From: an uncultured Methylococcaceae bacterium
GTDB lineage: Bacteria; Pseudomonadota; Gammaproteobacteria; Methylococcales; Methylomonadaceae
Direction of reading: 5' to 3'
Assembly: GCA_903863905.1 (NCBI GenBank)
Contig: CAIPDT010000035.1
Span: 1 to 34,281, forward strand
Length of the DNA stretch: 34,281 nt
Part shown: positions 6,404-16,021 of the stretch, piece by piece
Layout of the letters: each line of letters begins with the position of its first letter
How positions within the stretch are numbered: the stretch's first letter is position 1
Notes under the pieces: generated by a model
What the model saw: only the letters and a program-made list of their open reading frames with translations
What the model was told of the DNA's origin: nothing
Databases searched by the model: none
Program-made: the position numbers and the translations under genes

Positions 6404-7396
6404 ATGACCTCAATTGTAGTATGCGCTTTATACAAATTTGTAACCCTAGAAGATTTTCAATCACTTCGCCAACCCTTGCATGATGTCATGGACAGTCATG
6501 AAGTCCGTGGTACTTTATTATTAGCGAATGAAGGTATTAATGGCACAATAGCAGGCGCTAGAGAAGGTGTAGATGCCGTTCTCACTTGGTTACGCACTGA
6601 TCCACGCTTAACAGATGTTGATTGTAAAGAATCATTTACCGATACCCCCCCTTTTAATCGCACTAAAGTTAAGCTTAAAAAAGAAATTGTGACTCTCGGC
6701 GTGGAAGGTATTGATCCTAAACGCGTGGTAGGTACCTATGTAGACCCTACCGATTGGAATGCCTTAATTTCCGATCCTGAAGTAATCTTAGTGGATACTC
6801 GCAACAATTATGAGTTTCAAGTCGGTACGTTTAAAAATGCGCTGAACCCTAATACTGAAAGTTTTAGAGAGTTTCCGCAGTATGTCAAAGAAAACCTTGA
6901 TCCTAAAAAGCATAAAAAAGTCGCGATGTTTTGCACCGGTGGTATTCGTTGTGAAAAATCAACCGCGTATTTAAAAGAACAAGGTTTTGATGAGGTCTAT
7001 CATTTAAAAGGCGGTATTTTAAAATATCTGGAAACAGTGCCTCCAGAACAGACCCTTTGGGAAGGTGAATGTTTTGTTTTTGACGAGCGCGTTACCGTTA
7101 ACCTTCAACTTGAAAAAGGTCAATATGACCAATGTAATGCGTGCCGCTTACCTATTACTGAAGCCGATAAAGCCAGTCCACACTATGAACAAGGCGTGAG
7201 TTGCCCGCATTGTTTTGACAAAGTCAGCGACGCTCAAAAAGCCCGTTTTATCGAACGAGAAAAACAAATGGCTTTAGCTAAACAACGCGGTGAAGCTCAT
7301 ATTGGTACCGATGCCGCTAAAAGTTTAATTGCCAAACGGGAAGCAAAACAAAAACGTTTACTGGCTAAACAGCAACAAATGCAACAGCAGCAATAA
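6404..7396 (+). CDS. trhO: tRNA uridine(34) hydroxylase (rhodanese family, YceA/TrhO)
   Basis: 330 residues. An N-terminal acylphosphatase-like domain (about 1-95, [17 protein letters not shown] at 35-51) precedes a rhodanese domain (about 120-215), whose active-site loop [11 protein letters not shown] (176-186) holds C177. A C-terminal zinc-type cluster follows: CNAC (244-247) and CPHC (267-270). Family members make 5-hydroxyuridine at tRNA position 34 using prephenate-independent O2 chemistry, feeding cmo5U/mcmo5U wobble modification. GGAAG sits just before ATG. The tail ends in a glutamine-rich stretch (QQQMQQQQ), and codons 80-82 contain a seven-C run at 6645-6651. It is a single gene behind its own promoter; MiaB, another tRNA-modifying enzyme, follows after 169 bp. 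Confidence 0.93.
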   Translation: MTSIVVCALYKFVTLEDFQSLRQPLHDVMDSHEVRGTLLLANEGINGTIAGAREGVDAVLTWLRTDPRLTDVDCKESFTDTPPFNRTKVKLKKEIVTLGVEGIDPKRVVGTYVDPTDWNALISDPEVILVDTRNNYEFQVGTFKNALNPNTESFREFPQYVKENLDPKKHKKVAMFCTGGIRCEKSTAYLKEQGFDEVYHLKGGILKYLETVPPEQTLWEGECFVFDERVTVNLQLEKGQYDQCNACRLPITEADKASPHYEQGVSCPHCFDKVSDAQKARFIEREKQMALAKQRGEAHIGTDAAKSLIAKREAKQKRLLAKQQQMQQQQ

Positions 7397-7565
7397 CAAC
7401 GATGGCAGACAACTCTAACACGGGCTTTCTTATTTAGGCCTTGTTCAGGTTATAATTAATCAAGTTAATAAACTTTACTTTAAATTCGTTCAACGACCTT
7501 AATGTGCGCTGAACTTTTATATAGCAACAAACTCAGCCTTAACCACTGAGTTATTTACATAAAAT

Positions 7566-8921
7566 ATGACACAAAAACTTTATATTCAAACCAACGGTTG
7601 CCAAATGAACGAGTACGATTCCGATAAAATGCGGGATGTACTACAAGCATCACATGGCTTTGAATTAACAGAAGATCCAAAATTAGCCGATGTTTTATTA
7701 TTAAATACCTGCTCTATTCGTGAAAAAGCCCAAGAGAAAGTATTTTCTGCTTTAGGCAAATGGCGCAAGATTAAAGATAAACGTCCTGATGTTATCATTG
7801 GTGTTGGCGGTTGTGTAGCCAGTCAAGAAGGTGCGGCGATTCAAAAACGTGCCCCGTTTGTCGATATGGTTTTTGGTCCACAAACGTTACATCGCTTACC
7901 GCAATTACTTGAACAAGTACGTAATCAACATAAACCGGTGGTTGATATTTCTTTTCCTGAAATTGAAAAGTTTGATGCCATGCCTGAGCCGCGCGCTGAA
8001 GGTCCAAAAGCCTTTGTTTCTGTGATGGAAGGTTGTAGTAAATATTGTTCGTTTTGCGTGGTTCCTTATACACGCGGCGAAGAGATTAGTCGCCCCCTAA
8101 AAGATGTCATTGCTGAAATCACCACTTTGGCCAGACAAGGTGTGCGTGAAATAAATTTATTAGGCCAAAATGTTAATGCGTACCGTGGCAAAATGGAAGA
8201 CGGTGATATTGCCGACTTTTCCTTATTGTTACATTATGTGGCGGCTATTGATGGCATTGATCGCTTACGATTTACTACCTCTCACCCGGTTGAGTTTACC
8301 GATAGTTTAATTGAAGCATTTGCTGAAATACCTGAATTAGTCGATCACTTACATTTACCCGTACAAAGTGGCAGTAACACGATTCTTAAAATGATGAAGC
8401 GTGGCCATACGATTGCTGATTATAAAGAGACCATCAGAAAGCTTCGTGAAATACGTCCGAATCTTAGTTTGTCCTCTGATTTTATTATCGGCTTCCCTGG
8501 AGAAACCGAGGTAGAATTTGAAGAAACCATGGATTTTATCAATGAGGTCGGATTTGATTTATCCTTTAGTTTTGTATATAGTCCAAGACCAGGTACCCCA
8601 GCGGCCGAATTACCAGACAATGTTCCTGCTGAAGAAAAAAAGCACCGTCTTGAACGTTTTCAAGCTCGTATTAACGAAATGGCTAATGAAATTTCAATAG
8701 GAATGATTGGAACCGTACAGCGGGTTTTAGTGGAAGGGCAATCTAAAAAGAATCCTCTACAAATGCAAGGCCGAACAGAAAATAATCGTGTCGTTAACTT
8801 TATAGGCCATCCTCGCTTAGCGGGGCATTTTGTTAATGTTGAAATAGCTGAAGCGCTGCCTAATTCTTTACGCGGAAGAATGGTCGATATCTCAGATGAT
8901 AAACTAATTTCTAATTCTTAA
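7566..8921 (+). CDS. miaB: tRNA-2-methylthio-N6-dimethylallyladenosine synthase
   Basis: 451 residues in the standard three-domain layout. The UPF0004 domain has C12 (TNGCQMN), C49 (NTCSIRE) and C83 (GGCVASQ), ligating the auxiliary 4Fe-4S cluster. The radical-SAM domain has C157, C161 and C164 (GCSKYCSFC). A TRAM domain lies at the C-terminus (about 378-442). It methylthiolates i6A37 of tRNAs reading UNN codons. Its N-terminal [19 protein letters not shown] is near-identical to family members, fixing the start, although no Shine-Dalgarno is evident. The gene leads the miaB-phoH-ybeY-corC run, the same order as E. coli miaB-ybeZ-ybeY-ybeX. Confidence 0.96.
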   Translation: MTQKLYIQTNGCQMNEYDSDKMRDVLQASHGFELTEDPKLADVLLLNTCSIREKAQEKVFSALGKWRKIKDKRPDVIIGVGGCVASQEGAAIQKRAPFVDMVFGPQTLHRLPQLLEQVRNQHKPVVDISFPEIEKFDAMPEPRAEGPKAFVSVMEGCSKYCSFCVVPYTRGEEISRPLKDVIAEITTLARQGVREINLLGQNVNAYRGKMEDGDIADFSLLLHYVAAIDGIDRLRFTTSHPVEFTDSLIEAFAEIPELVDHLHLPVQSGSNTILKMMKRGHTIADYKETIRKLREIRPNLSLSSDFIIGFPGETEVEFEETMDFINEVGFDLSFSFVYSPRPGTPAAELPDNVPAEEKKHRLERFQARINEMANEISIGMIGTVQRVLVEGQSKKNPLQMQGRTENNRVVNFIGHPRLAGHFVNVEIAEALPNSLRGRMVDISDDKLISNS

Positions 8922-8930
8922 TTGTTGACT

Positions 8931-9908
8931 ATGATTTTTCAGGAAATATCGTTGCTCCCTGTCGATAATGACAGATTATCCAATTTCTGTGGTGAACTGG
9001 ATATACACATAAAGCAGATTGAAAAACGCTTACAAGTTGAAATTGCTAATCGAGGCAATCAGTTTAAAGTGACCGGCTTAGAAACATCCGTAAAGGCAGC
9101 CTGTGCCGTCATGTATAAATTGTTTGAAAGCACTGAGACAGAAGAACTCACCTCAGAAATAGTTCATTTAGCCATGCAAGATGCCTCGATTGATCTGATG
9201 CTGGAAGTTCCTGGGTCAGCACCAGAAGCCGAAAAACCCGTTGCGATTAAAACTAAAATTGGTTTAATTAAAGGCAGAGGCGCTAATCAGCAAGGGTATT
9301 TAAAAAAGATCATGACCCACGACATTAATTTTGGAGTGGGGCCGGCAGGTACAGGTAAAACCTATCTCGCTGTGGCTTGTGCCATTGAAGCCTTGCAAAC
9401 AGAACAAGTCAGAAAGATTATTTTAGTGCGTCCCGCGGTAGAAGCCGGTGAAAAACTGGGCTTCTTACCCGGTGATATGGCTCAAAAAGTAGATCCTTAT
9501 TTACGTCCGCTGTATGATGCCCTGTATGAAATGCTGGGCTTTGATCGCGTTGAGAAAATGCTGGATAAAGGCATTATTGAAGTTGCACCTCTTGCCTTTA
9601 TGCGGGGCCGTACGCTAAATGACTCGTTCATTATTTTAGACGAAGCACAAAACACCACAATGGAACAAATTAAAATGTTTTTAACTCGGGTAGGTTTTGG
9701 CTCAACTGCTGTCATTACCGGCGATATTACTCAAATTGACCTACCTTCTGAAAAAATGTCTGGCTTACGCCATGTTCTTGAAGTTTTAAAAGATATTGAC
9801 GGCATTAGTTTCACCCATTTTGCGGTAAGAGATGTCGTTAGACATCCCTTAGTCCAAAAAATTGTTTCAGCTTACGATGCTTATGAGCTAAAAAACAAAA
9901 CCCAATGA
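8931..9908 (+). CDS. ybeZ: PhoH-like ATPase (YbeZ)
   Basis: 325 residues from ATG 8931; TTG codons at 8922 and 8925, directly after the miaB stop, are possible longer starts. A KH-like N-terminal region (about 15-70) precedes the PhoH P-loop NTPase domain: Walker A GPAGTGKT (137-144), [16 protein letters not shown], and the Walker B/DEAQN segment [10 protein letters not shown]. YbeZ partners YbeY in rRNA maturation and ribosome quality control in the cytoplasm. The end overlaps the ybeY start by four bases (ATGA), consistent with translational coupling. No strong ribosome site is visible, so reinitiation from miaB is likely. Confidence 0.93.
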   Translation: MIFQEISLLPVDNDRLSNFCGELDIHIKQIEKRLQVEIANRGNQFKVTGLETSVKAACAVMYKLFESTETEELTSEIVHLAMQDASIDLMLEVPGSAPEAEKPVAIKTKIGLIKGRGANQQGYLKKIMTHDINFGVGPAGTGKTYLAVACAIEALQTEQVRKIILVRPAVEAGEKLGFLPGDMAQKVDPYLRPLYDALYEMLGFDRVEKMLDKGIIEVAPLAFMRGRTLNDSFIILDEAQNTTMEQIKMFLTRVGFGSTAVITGDITQIDLPSEKMSGLRHVLEVLKDIDGISFTHFAVRDVVRHPLVQKIVSAYDAYELKNKTQ

Positions 9909-10369
9909 TGAATCTAATTGAAATACAAACGGTTTACGAATCAGACGATCAACCCTCTGAGGCACAAGTACAACATTGGATAGATACCGCTTTAGAAGAT
10001 TACCCTGAAAATACTGAAATTGTAATACGTATTGTTGATGAAGAAGAAAGTGCAGAACTTAATCATCAATATCGAATGAAATCAGGTCCTACTAATATAC
10101 TTAGCTTTCCGGTTGAAATTCCCGAAGAAATCGAACTCGATTTACTCGGTGATTTAGTCATCTGCGCGCCTGTTTTAAAAAAAGAAGCCTTAGAACAAGA
10201 TAAAGCCTTACACGATCATTGGGCGCATATTATCATTCATGGTGTTCTCCACTTGTTAGGGTATGATCATATTGATGAAGATGAAGCAGAAATAATGGAA
10301 GCTGAAGAAATTATGATTTTAAACAAATTAGCTATAACAAACCCTTATATACAGGATAATAACGCATGA
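9905..10369 (+). CDS. ybeY: Endoribonuclease YbeY (rRNA maturation factor)
   Basis: 154 residues (E. coli 155). The zinc-binding motif [11 protein letters not shown] places H112, H116 and H122 as the three ligands. The upstream PTNILSFP (62-69) and GDLVIC (82-87) are the conserved beta-sheet signatures of UPF0054. It takes part in 16S rRNA 3'-end processing and late 70S quality control. Four-base overlaps with phoH upstream and corC downstream show a tightly coupled operon. An extra ATG three bases in would shorten it by one residue. Confidence 0.95.
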   Translation: MMNLIEIQTVYESDDQPSEAQVQHWIDTALEDYPENTEIVIRIVDEEESAELNHQYRMKSGPTNILSFPVEIPEEIELDLLGDLVICAPVLKKEALEQDKALHDHWAHIIIHGVLHLLGYDHIDEDEAEIMEAEEIMILNKLAITNPYIQDNNA

Positions 10370-11208
10370 GCGACGATCAACCTCCGAGTAGAACCGCCCC
10401 GCGTAAACGTTGGGTAGAGAGAATTAGCCAACTTTTTTCTGGGGAGCCACATGACTTGGATGATCTTCTCAGTATCTTACGAGAAGCCAGAGAAAACCAT
10501 TTATTAGATACAGATGCGCTTTCAATGATTGAAGGGGTATTACAAGTTTCACAAATGCGGGTTAGAGATATTATGATTCCTCGCGCTCAAATGGTTGTGT
10601 TACCTAAAGATGCAGAATTAGAAACCATCTTCCCTCTCGTTATTGAATTTTGCCATTCTCGCTACCCAGTTATAGACGGTGATCGCAGTAAAGTGGTTGG
10701 GGTTTTATTAGCTAAAGACTTATTGGCTAGGGTATTACAAAATAAAACCATGACCGTTCAAGATATTATGCGCCCTGCTTGCGTAGTTCCTGAAAGTAAG
10801 CGTTTAAACGTTTTACTGAAAGAATTACGCACCAATGGCAATCACATGGCTATTGTGGTTGATGAATACGGTCAAGCGGCTGGCTTGGTCACAATCGAAG
10901 ACGTATTAGAAGAAATTGTCGGCGAAATTGAAGATGAGCACGATGAGCACGATGATGAGGGTTATATTTTTCAGCGTAGCTCAAATGAATATATGATTAA
11001 AGCACTGCTGCCCATTGAAGAATTTGATGAGCATTTTAATACAAATTTCACAACTGACGAATACGATACCATTGGTGGTTTTATCTTAAGTCAACTGGAA
11101 CACATGCCCAAAAAGGGTGAGAGTGTTGTGGTTGATAACCTGCGCTTTGAAGTGATTAGAGCCGATAATCGCCGCTTACACCTTATTAAATTAAAAGTTA
11201 GCAAATAG
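10366..11208 (+). CDS. corC: CorC/HlyC-family CBS-domain protein (YbeX)
   Basis: 280 residues (E. coli CorC 292), soluble, with no membrane segment. After an N-terminal helical part, a CBS pair runs about 65-190 ([55 protein letters not shown]). A CorC_HlyC transporter-associated domain follows (about 205-278, ending [10 protein letters not shown]). Family members are linked to Mg2+/Co2+ efflux, and YbeX is also implicated in ribosome metabolism with YbeY/YbeZ. A short Asp/Glu/His stretch ([11 protein letters not shown]) after the CBS pair comes from a small repeat around 10933-10955. It overlaps ybeY by four bases. Confidence 0.93.
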   Translation: MSDDQPPSRTAPRKRWVERISQLFSGEPHDLDDLLSILREARENHLLDTDALSMIEGVLQVSQMRVRDIMIPRAQMVVLPKDAELETIFPLVIEFCHSRYPVIDGDRSKVVGVLLAKDLLARVLQNKTMTVQDIMRPACVVPESKRLNVLLKELRTNGNHMAIVVDEYGQAAGLVTIEDVLEEIVGEIEDEHDEHDDEGYIFQRSSNEYMIKALLPIEEFDEHFNTNFTTDEYDTIGGFILSQLEHMPKKGESVVVDNLRFEVIRADNRRLHLIKLKVSK

Positions 11209-11218
11209 GATTATCATA

Positions 11219-12268
11219 ATGAAGAGTCGAACAGTATTGATCACAGGCGGCGCCGGTTATATTGGTAGTCATGCTTGTTTGGAATTATTACAAGCCGACT
11301 TTAATGTCGTTGTGGTGGATAACCTTTCCAATAGCAAACTTGAATCGCTAACCAGAGTTCAACAAATTACTGGAAAAACACTGACTTTTTATCAAGCAGA
11401 CATTCGTGATAAAGCCGCATTAAGTGATATTTTTGCCAAAGAAAAACCCAGTACTGTTATTCATTTTGCTGGCTTAAAAGCCGTCGGTGAATCTGTTGAG
11501 CAACCTTTACTGTATTACCATAATAATGTCTTTGGCACCTTGGTATTAACTGAAGTCATGGATGAGGCCGAGGTAAGACAATTGGTGTTTAGTTCATCCG
11601 CTACAGTGTATGGTGAATCTGACTCTCCGCAATATACTGAAGATTTTCCACTGGGTGCTATCAATCCTTATGGCCGGTCAAAAGCCATGATAGAAGATAT
11701 TTTAAGAGACTTATCGATTGCTGACAAAAACAAACCGCATAAGACGCCTTGGAAAATTGCTCTTTTACGTTATTTTAATCCCATTGGTGCGCATGAAAGT
11801 GGCTTAATTGGTGAAGATCCTAATGGCATTCCTAATAATTTAATGCCTTATGTATCCCAGGTTGCTATCGGTAAATTAGAGCAACTCTCGGTCTTTGGGG
11901 ATGATTATCCAACCCGAGATGGTACCGGTGTACGAGACTATATTCACGTGGTTGATTTAGTTAAAGGTCATCTTAAAGCCATAGAAGCCTTAAACAGCGA
12001 TATTTTCTCAAGTGGAAGTTGCAAAGCTTATAACCTAGGAACTGGACAAGGCTATAGTGTTTTAGAGATTATTAATACCTTTGAGAGTGTCACAGGCAAA
12101 ACTATTAACTATAAAATTTCTCCACGACGCTCAGGTGATCTTGCAGAATGTTTCGCAAATCCTAATTTAGCGTTAAAAGAACTTAATTGGCAGGTAGAGA
12201 AAAATTTAAAAGATATGATTGCCGATACCTGGAACTGGCAAACTAAAAATCCACAAGGTTATAATTAA
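11219..12268 (+). CDS. galE: UDP-glucose 4-epimerase
   Basis: 349 residues, an extended short-chain dehydrogenase. The NAD-binding TGGAGYIGSH is at 9-18, FSSSATVYGES at 124-134 (S127 as catalytic Ser), and the YxxxK pair is Y151/K155 (PYGRSK). ALRYFNPIGAHESGLIGEDP and VRDYIHVVDL are characteristic of GalE rather than other epimerases. It interconverts UDP-glucose and UDP-galactose and so supplies precursors for surface polysaccharides such as those expected from the right-hand cluster. It begins 10 bases after corC with AGGA in front, in the position occupied by lnt in E. coli, and is probably co-transcribed. Confidence 0.94.
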   Translation: MKSRTVLITGGAGYIGSHACLELLQADFNVVVVDNLSNSKLESLTRVQQITGKTLTFYQADIRDKAALSDIFAKEKPSTVIHFAGLKAVGESVEQPLLYYHNNVFGTLVLTEVMDEAEVRQLVFSSSATVYGESDSPQYTEDFPLGAINPYGRSKAMIEDILRDLSIADKNKPHKTPWKIALLRYFNPIGAHESGLIGEDPNGIPNNLMPYVSQVAIGKLEQLSVFGDDYPTRDGTGVRDYIHVVDLVKGHLKAIEALNSDIFSSGSCKAYNLGTGQGYSVLEIINTFESVTGKTINYKISPRRSGDLAECFANPNLALKELNWQVEKNLKDMIADTWNWQTKNPQGYN

Positions 12269-12327
12269 CGCTTCATAGAATAAACGAAAATCCCCCAATA
12301 ATAACAATAAGATACAAGGGTGAATTT

Positions 12328-13083
12328 ATGTGCTGGAGTGGTGAAGCATCAACAGTATTAGCGACGATTGGCTTAACAAGTACGGTCTATTTTTATTATA
12401 AAAAAGAACCTGCCGTACTTTGCATGGCTTTAGCTTACTTTTCTTTAATGGAAGTATTACAGGCTTATACGTACACAGTCATTGACGATTGCGCTAATCC
12501 GGGCAATCAAATGGCAACCTTATTAGGTTATATACATATTGCCTTTCAACCTTTTTTTATTAACGCGGTATCGATGTATTTCATTCCAGAAAACATCAAA
12601 AAACAGATTGCACCCACCGTGTACTTTGTTTGCTTTGTAGCCACTGTGTGCCTTCTACTCAGACTCTATCCTTTTGAGTGGTCTCCAGCCTGTTACGAAG
12701 TTAAAACCAAATTAATTTTATTCAGTCAATACATAGATTCTTTTAATGTGCCTTTTTGTGGTAAAAGAATTTGTTCTACCTCTGGCGACTGGCATATTGC
12801 TTGGGAAATCCCGGCTCGTGCCAATTTAATTTTATTCAATATGTATGTCATCGCCTCATTTATAATGCCTATTATTTATGGCTCTTGGCGAATGACCAGT
12901 TATCATATTATTACCGGACCCTTTTTAGCTTACGTAACCACCCATAATCCTAACGAATGGGCCGCCGTTTGGTGTTTATATTCCATTGGCTTACTTTTAT
13001 TATTAATAAAATCACCTATTCGCCAAAAATTGCATGTGACTACTTGGTTTTGGTGGCGTTATTTACCCACTTCAAAATCATAA
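12328..13083 (+). CDS. Polytopic membrane protein of unknown function (DUF5765-like)
   Basis: 251 residues with six or seven hydrophobic segments (about 7-24, 28-50, 63-82, 93-112, 162-182, 187-203, 206-226). The start MCWSGEAS is a signature I associate with DUF5765 proteins, recalled rather than searched. Conserved-looking polar residues inside the membrane region include E42, H70 and Q74, and Cys pairs occur in the long loop (about 120-150). An AGGG-type ribosome site precedes ATG. It lies between galE and dnaQ, with short gaps of 59 and 11 bases. No function can be proposed from sequence; family assignment is moderate. Confidence 0.75.
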   Translation: MCWSGEASTVLATIGLTSTVYFYYKKEPAVLCMALAYFSLMEVLQAYTYTVIDDCANPGNQMATLLGYIHIAFQPFFINAVSMYFIPENIKKQIAPTVYFVCFVATVCLLLRLYPFEWSPACYEVKTKLILFSQYIDSFNVPFCGKRICSTSGDWHIAWEIPARANLILFNMYVIASFIMPIIYGSWRMTSYHIITGPFLAYVTTHNPNEWAAVWCLYSIGLLLLLIKSPIRQKLHVTTWFWWRYLPTSKS

Positions 13084-13094
13084 TCTAAAAACTC

Positions 13095-13823
13095 ATGGAC
13101 AAACGTACCTTTACCAACCGCATCATTATTCTCGATACTGAAACGACGGGCTTAAGCCCTCAAGACGGTCATAGGGTCATTGAAATTGGTGGCGTAGAAA
13201 TGATTAACCGTCGCTTAACGGGCAAACATTTTCATGCGTACATTAACCCAGAAAGAAGCATTGATGACGGCGCAATTGCTGTTCATGGTATCACCAATGA
13301 ATTTCTAGCTGATAAGCCGGTCTTTGCTCAAATAGTTGAGGAATTTATAACATTTATCGAAGGTGCTGAACTCGTCATACATAATGCACCCTTTGATGTT
13401 GGCTTTTTGAATCACGAGTTTTCGCTACTGAAGAATCAAGTGGGACCCATCGAAAACTATAGTCCTGTATTTGATACTCTTACTTATGCTAGAAAAAAAC
13501 ATCCAGGACAAAGAAACAGTTTAGATGCGCTTTGCAAACGCTACGGAATAGATAATAGTCATCGTGACTTACACGGCGCTTTATTAGATTCTGAAATCCT
13601 TGCCGATGTTTTCCTGCTGATGACGGGTGGGCAGTCTTCATTATTAGATGAAATGCCCGTAAACCAAGAAGATTCTGCTGTGGTGGTGGTTGGCACTCAA
13701 CAAATCAAGAAAAACCGACCCACCTTAAAAATAATACACTGTAATGAAGAAGAATCATCGAGCCATAATCAGCGTTTAGATGAGATTGAAAAAGCCAGTC
13801 AAGCCTCTCTTTGGCGAGCATAA
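13095..13823 (+). CDS. dnaQ: DNA polymerase III epsilon subunit (3'-5' proofreading exonuclease)
   Basis: 242 residues (E. coli 243). The DEDDh exonuclease motifs are intact: D14/E16 (ILDTETTGL), D101 (HNAPFDVGF), H160 and D165 (HGALLD). QSSLL (180-184) after the exonuclease domain is a beta-clamp binding motif, and the C-terminal QRLDEIEKASQASLWRA fits the alpha-subunit tether. It proofreads within the Pol III core. In E. coli dnaQ is divergent from rnhA; here rnhA is 10 kb away. A strong terminator follows 20 bases after the stop. Confidence 0.95.
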   Translation: MDKRTFTNRIIILDTETTGLSPQDGHRVIEIGGVEMINRRLTGKHFHAYINPERSIDDGAIAVHGITNEFLADKPVFAQIVEEFITFIEGAELVIHNAPFDVGFLNHEFSLLKNQVGPIENYSPVFDTLTYARKKHPGQRNSLDALCKRYGIDNSHRDLHGALLDSEILADVFLLMTGGQSSLLDEMPVNQEDSAVVVVGTQQIKKNRPTLKIIHCNEEESSSHNQRLDEIEKASQASLWRA

Positions 13824-13843
13824 AAGTATTTAGAAACACCATA

Positions 13844-13873
13844 AAAAAAGGGTTAGCTAGCTAACCCTTTTTT
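13844..13873. terminator. Bidirectional rho-independent terminator between dnaQ and deaD
   Basis: GGGTTAGCTAGCTAACCC (13850-13867) is a perfect 18-bp palindrome, flanked by A-run on the left (13843-13849) and T-run on the right (13868-13873). It gives a stem with T-tail on both strands and lies between the convergent 3' ends of dnaQ and deaD. Confidence 0.92.
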
Positions 13874-13899
13874 ATACGCTTTATACGAACAAGCTTTTC

Positions 13900-15693
13900 T
13901 TATTCAGCTGCTTTTGGTTTTGCTCGACGTGAAGTAGAGCCCATACGTTTTTTGCTTTTATCAACTTTTTTGGCGCCATCATCTGATCTAGAACGTCCAG
14001 CACTTTCATCTAATTTTGAGATATTAAGTAACTGACCAGCCACTCTGATTTTCTTTAATTCTTCAATTAATTCTTTAGGCATGCCAGCGGGTAATTCAAC
14101 GGTACTATAATTGTCTTCAATTCTAATACGCGCAATATGATCACCGTCGATACCGGTTTCATTGGCAATAGCACCGACGATATTGCCCGGTTTTACACCA
14201 TGAGTATGACCGACTTCAATACGAAATATTTCCATGTCTACATTAGCGCCAAAGGAAGCACGCTTAGGTTTGCGATCTCTTTCTGGACGATCTTCTCTTT
14301 CTCTTCTAGGACGATCATCTCTATCTCTTTGAGGACGATCTTCTTTATCGTAGGCTTTTTTAGGTAAGTTTTGCAACAACAGGGGTGTCTCACCTTGAAC
14401 TAACTTAGCTAAAGCAGCAGCAATTTCTAATGCAGTGACATTATGTTCTTGTTGATATTGTTCAATTAACTGAGAGAAAAAGCTTAACTCTTCTACGGCT
14501 AACGTATCAGTGATATTTTGTTTAAAACGTGAAATACGTTTATTATTAATCACTTCAGTTGAAGGTAAACCCATCTCTTCAACTTTTTGTTTAGTGGCTT
14601 TTTCAATATTACCGAGTAACTTTCTTTCTCTAGGTGCAATAAACAAAATAGCATCACCTGAACGTCCAGCACGGCCTGTTCTACCAATACGATGCACATA
14701 AGACTCTGTATCGTAAGGAATATCATAATTAACAACATGAGTAATACGATCAACATCTAAACCACGTGCGGCTACATCAGTGGCAATTAAGATATCAAGT
14801 TTGCCATTTTTAAGATGAGCAATGGTACGTTCTCTAAGTGTTTGAGACATATCACCATTAATAGCGGCCGCTGAATAACCTCGCGCCTCTAATTTTTCAG
14901 CTAACTCAATAGTAGCTGTTTTAGTACGCACGAAGATAATCATACCGTCAAACGTTTCGGCTTCGAGAATACGTGTGAGTGCATCTAGTTTATGCACACC
15001 ACTAACCATCCAAAAGCGTTGACGAATATTTTCAGCTGAAGCGGTGGTCACTTTGATAGTGATTTGCTCTGGATTCGTTAAGTATTCTTGTGCAATCTTA
15101 CGGATAACAGAAGGCATTGTTGCTGAAAATAAAGCAATTTGAATATCATCAGGCGTTTGTTCTAATACCCATTCAACATCATCGATGAAACCCATGCGTA
15201 ACATTTCATCAGCTTCATCAAGCACTAATACTTTAAGGCTATCAAGATTTAAGGTGCCTTTACGCATGTGGTCCATAACACGACCTGGCGTACCCACAAC
15301 AACATGAGCGCCTCTTTTAAGTTGACGTAATTGCGTGCTATAGTCTTGACCGCCATAAATTGGCAATACATGAAAGCCTTTCATGTGTGCAGCATAACGT
15401 TGAAACGCTTCAGCCACTTGAATAGCCAACTCACGTGTAGGTGCTAAAACTAATACTTGCGGATCTTTTTGACGAAGATCTATACGAGAAAGAATGGGTA
15501 ATGCAAACGCAGCTGTTTTACCCGTACCGGTTTGTGCTTGCCCCAAAACATCTTTGCCTTGCAGCATAAAGGGGATAACTTGTGCCTGAATGGGCGAAGG
15601 TGTTTCATAACCTACATCTTCCAATGCTTTAAGCACAGGATCGATCAGTGCTAAATCACGGAAGGTGGGTAATGTTGAAACATCATTGGACAT
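13900..15693 (-). CDS. deaD: DEAD-box ATP-dependent RNA helicase CsdA/DeaD
   Basis: 597 residues (E. coli 629). Q motif (FRDLALIDPVLKAL, PSPIQ), Walker A AQTGTGKT (53-60), PTRELA, TPGR, DEAD (159-162), SATMP (190-194), ARGLDV and HRIGRTGRAGR are all present. A charged linker of repeated RDR/RPERDR units (about 447-475) leads to the DbpA-type RNA-binding domain (about 480-552), followed by a Ser/Lys-rich tail. It unwinds RNA in ribosome assembly and mRNA decay, especially in the cold. AGG lies seven bases before ATG. The leader of about 60 nt has a small hairpin (15722-15735). Convergent with dnaQ, divergent from dapA. Confidence 0.95.
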   Translation of the reverse strand: MSNDVSTLPTFRDLALIDPVLKALEDVGYETPSPIQAQVIPFMLQGKDVLGQAQTGTGKTAAFALPILSRIDLRQKDPQVLVLAPTRELAIQVAEAFQRYAAHMKGFHVLPIYGGQDYSTQLRQLKRGAHVVVGTPGRVMDHMRKGTLNLDSLKVLVLDEADEMLRMGFIDDVEWVLEQTPDDIQIALFSATMPSVIRKIAQEYLTNPEQITIKVTTASAENIRQRFWMVSGVHKLDALTRILEAETFDGMIIFVRTKTATIELAEKLEARGYSAAAINGDMSQTLRERTIAHLKNGKLDILIATDVAARGLDVDRITHVVNYDIPYDTESYVHRIGRTGRAGRSGDAILFIAPRERKLLGNIEKATKQKVEEMGLPSTEVINNKRISRFKQNITDTLAVEELSFFSQLIEQYQQEHNVTALEIAAALAKLVQGETPLLLQNLPKKAYDKEDRPQRDRDDRPRREREDRPERDRKPKRASFGANVDMEIFRIEVGHTHGVKPGNIVGAIANETGIDGDHIARIRIEDNYSTVELPAGMPKELIEELKKIRVAGQLLNISKLDESAGRSRSDDGAKKVDKSKKRMGSTSRRAKPKAAE

Positions 15694-16021
15694 GGATTTA
15701 CCTGTTTGGAGTATTTAGAATGCGCTTTGAAGCGCGGGGAACTATTTGTTTATAAAGCCATTATAGCAGATATTATTTTATTTTACATTAAATGATCACT
15801 TAAAATATACGCCGTCATCAATTTTTAATAATTAAAGAGATTATCTTAAATGTCGTTTCTCACCAGACAACAAGCTTTATAAGAAACATATTATCGGCAA
15901 CTTATTTGAACTAAAAGCAAGAACATTTGATTTTACCCCCTGTTCCCTGTACCTTTTTAACCTATTTGCTTGTTATAATGAGCGCAATTTGTAACCGTAT
16001 CAATTTTAATCGAGAGATTTC
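15694..16021. promoter_or_regulatory. Divergent deaD/dapA promoter region
   Basis: This 328-bp gap holds no coding frame that I trust. On the minus strand TGCTATAAT (15768 to 15760) is an extended -10 for deaD, giving a leader of about 60 nt. That leader contains GCGCTT/AAGCGC around a 2-nt loop (15722-15735), 29 bases before the deaD ATG. On the plus strand TGTTATAAT (15971-15979) is an extended -10 for dapA, about 35 nt before its ATG. Neither has a good -35. GAGAG before dapA is its ribosome site. No riboswitch fold was recognised. Confidence 0.6.

Noticed and set aside
7427-7456. TATAAT at 7451 as the miaB promoter
   Set aside because: The -10 is perfect but no acceptable -35 or extended -10 TG is present, and it is more than 100 bp from the ATG; possible but not strong enough to list.
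7586-8620. Opposite-strand open frames within miaB, and similar ones within phoH, purL, deaD and dnaQ-flanking genes
   Set aside because: They are fully covered by confidently identified genes and have no motifs of their own.
15694-16021. Possible lysine riboswitch upstream of dapA
   Set aside because: The extended -10 lies only about 35 nt before the dapA ATG, leaving no room for the aptamer, and no matching fold was seen.
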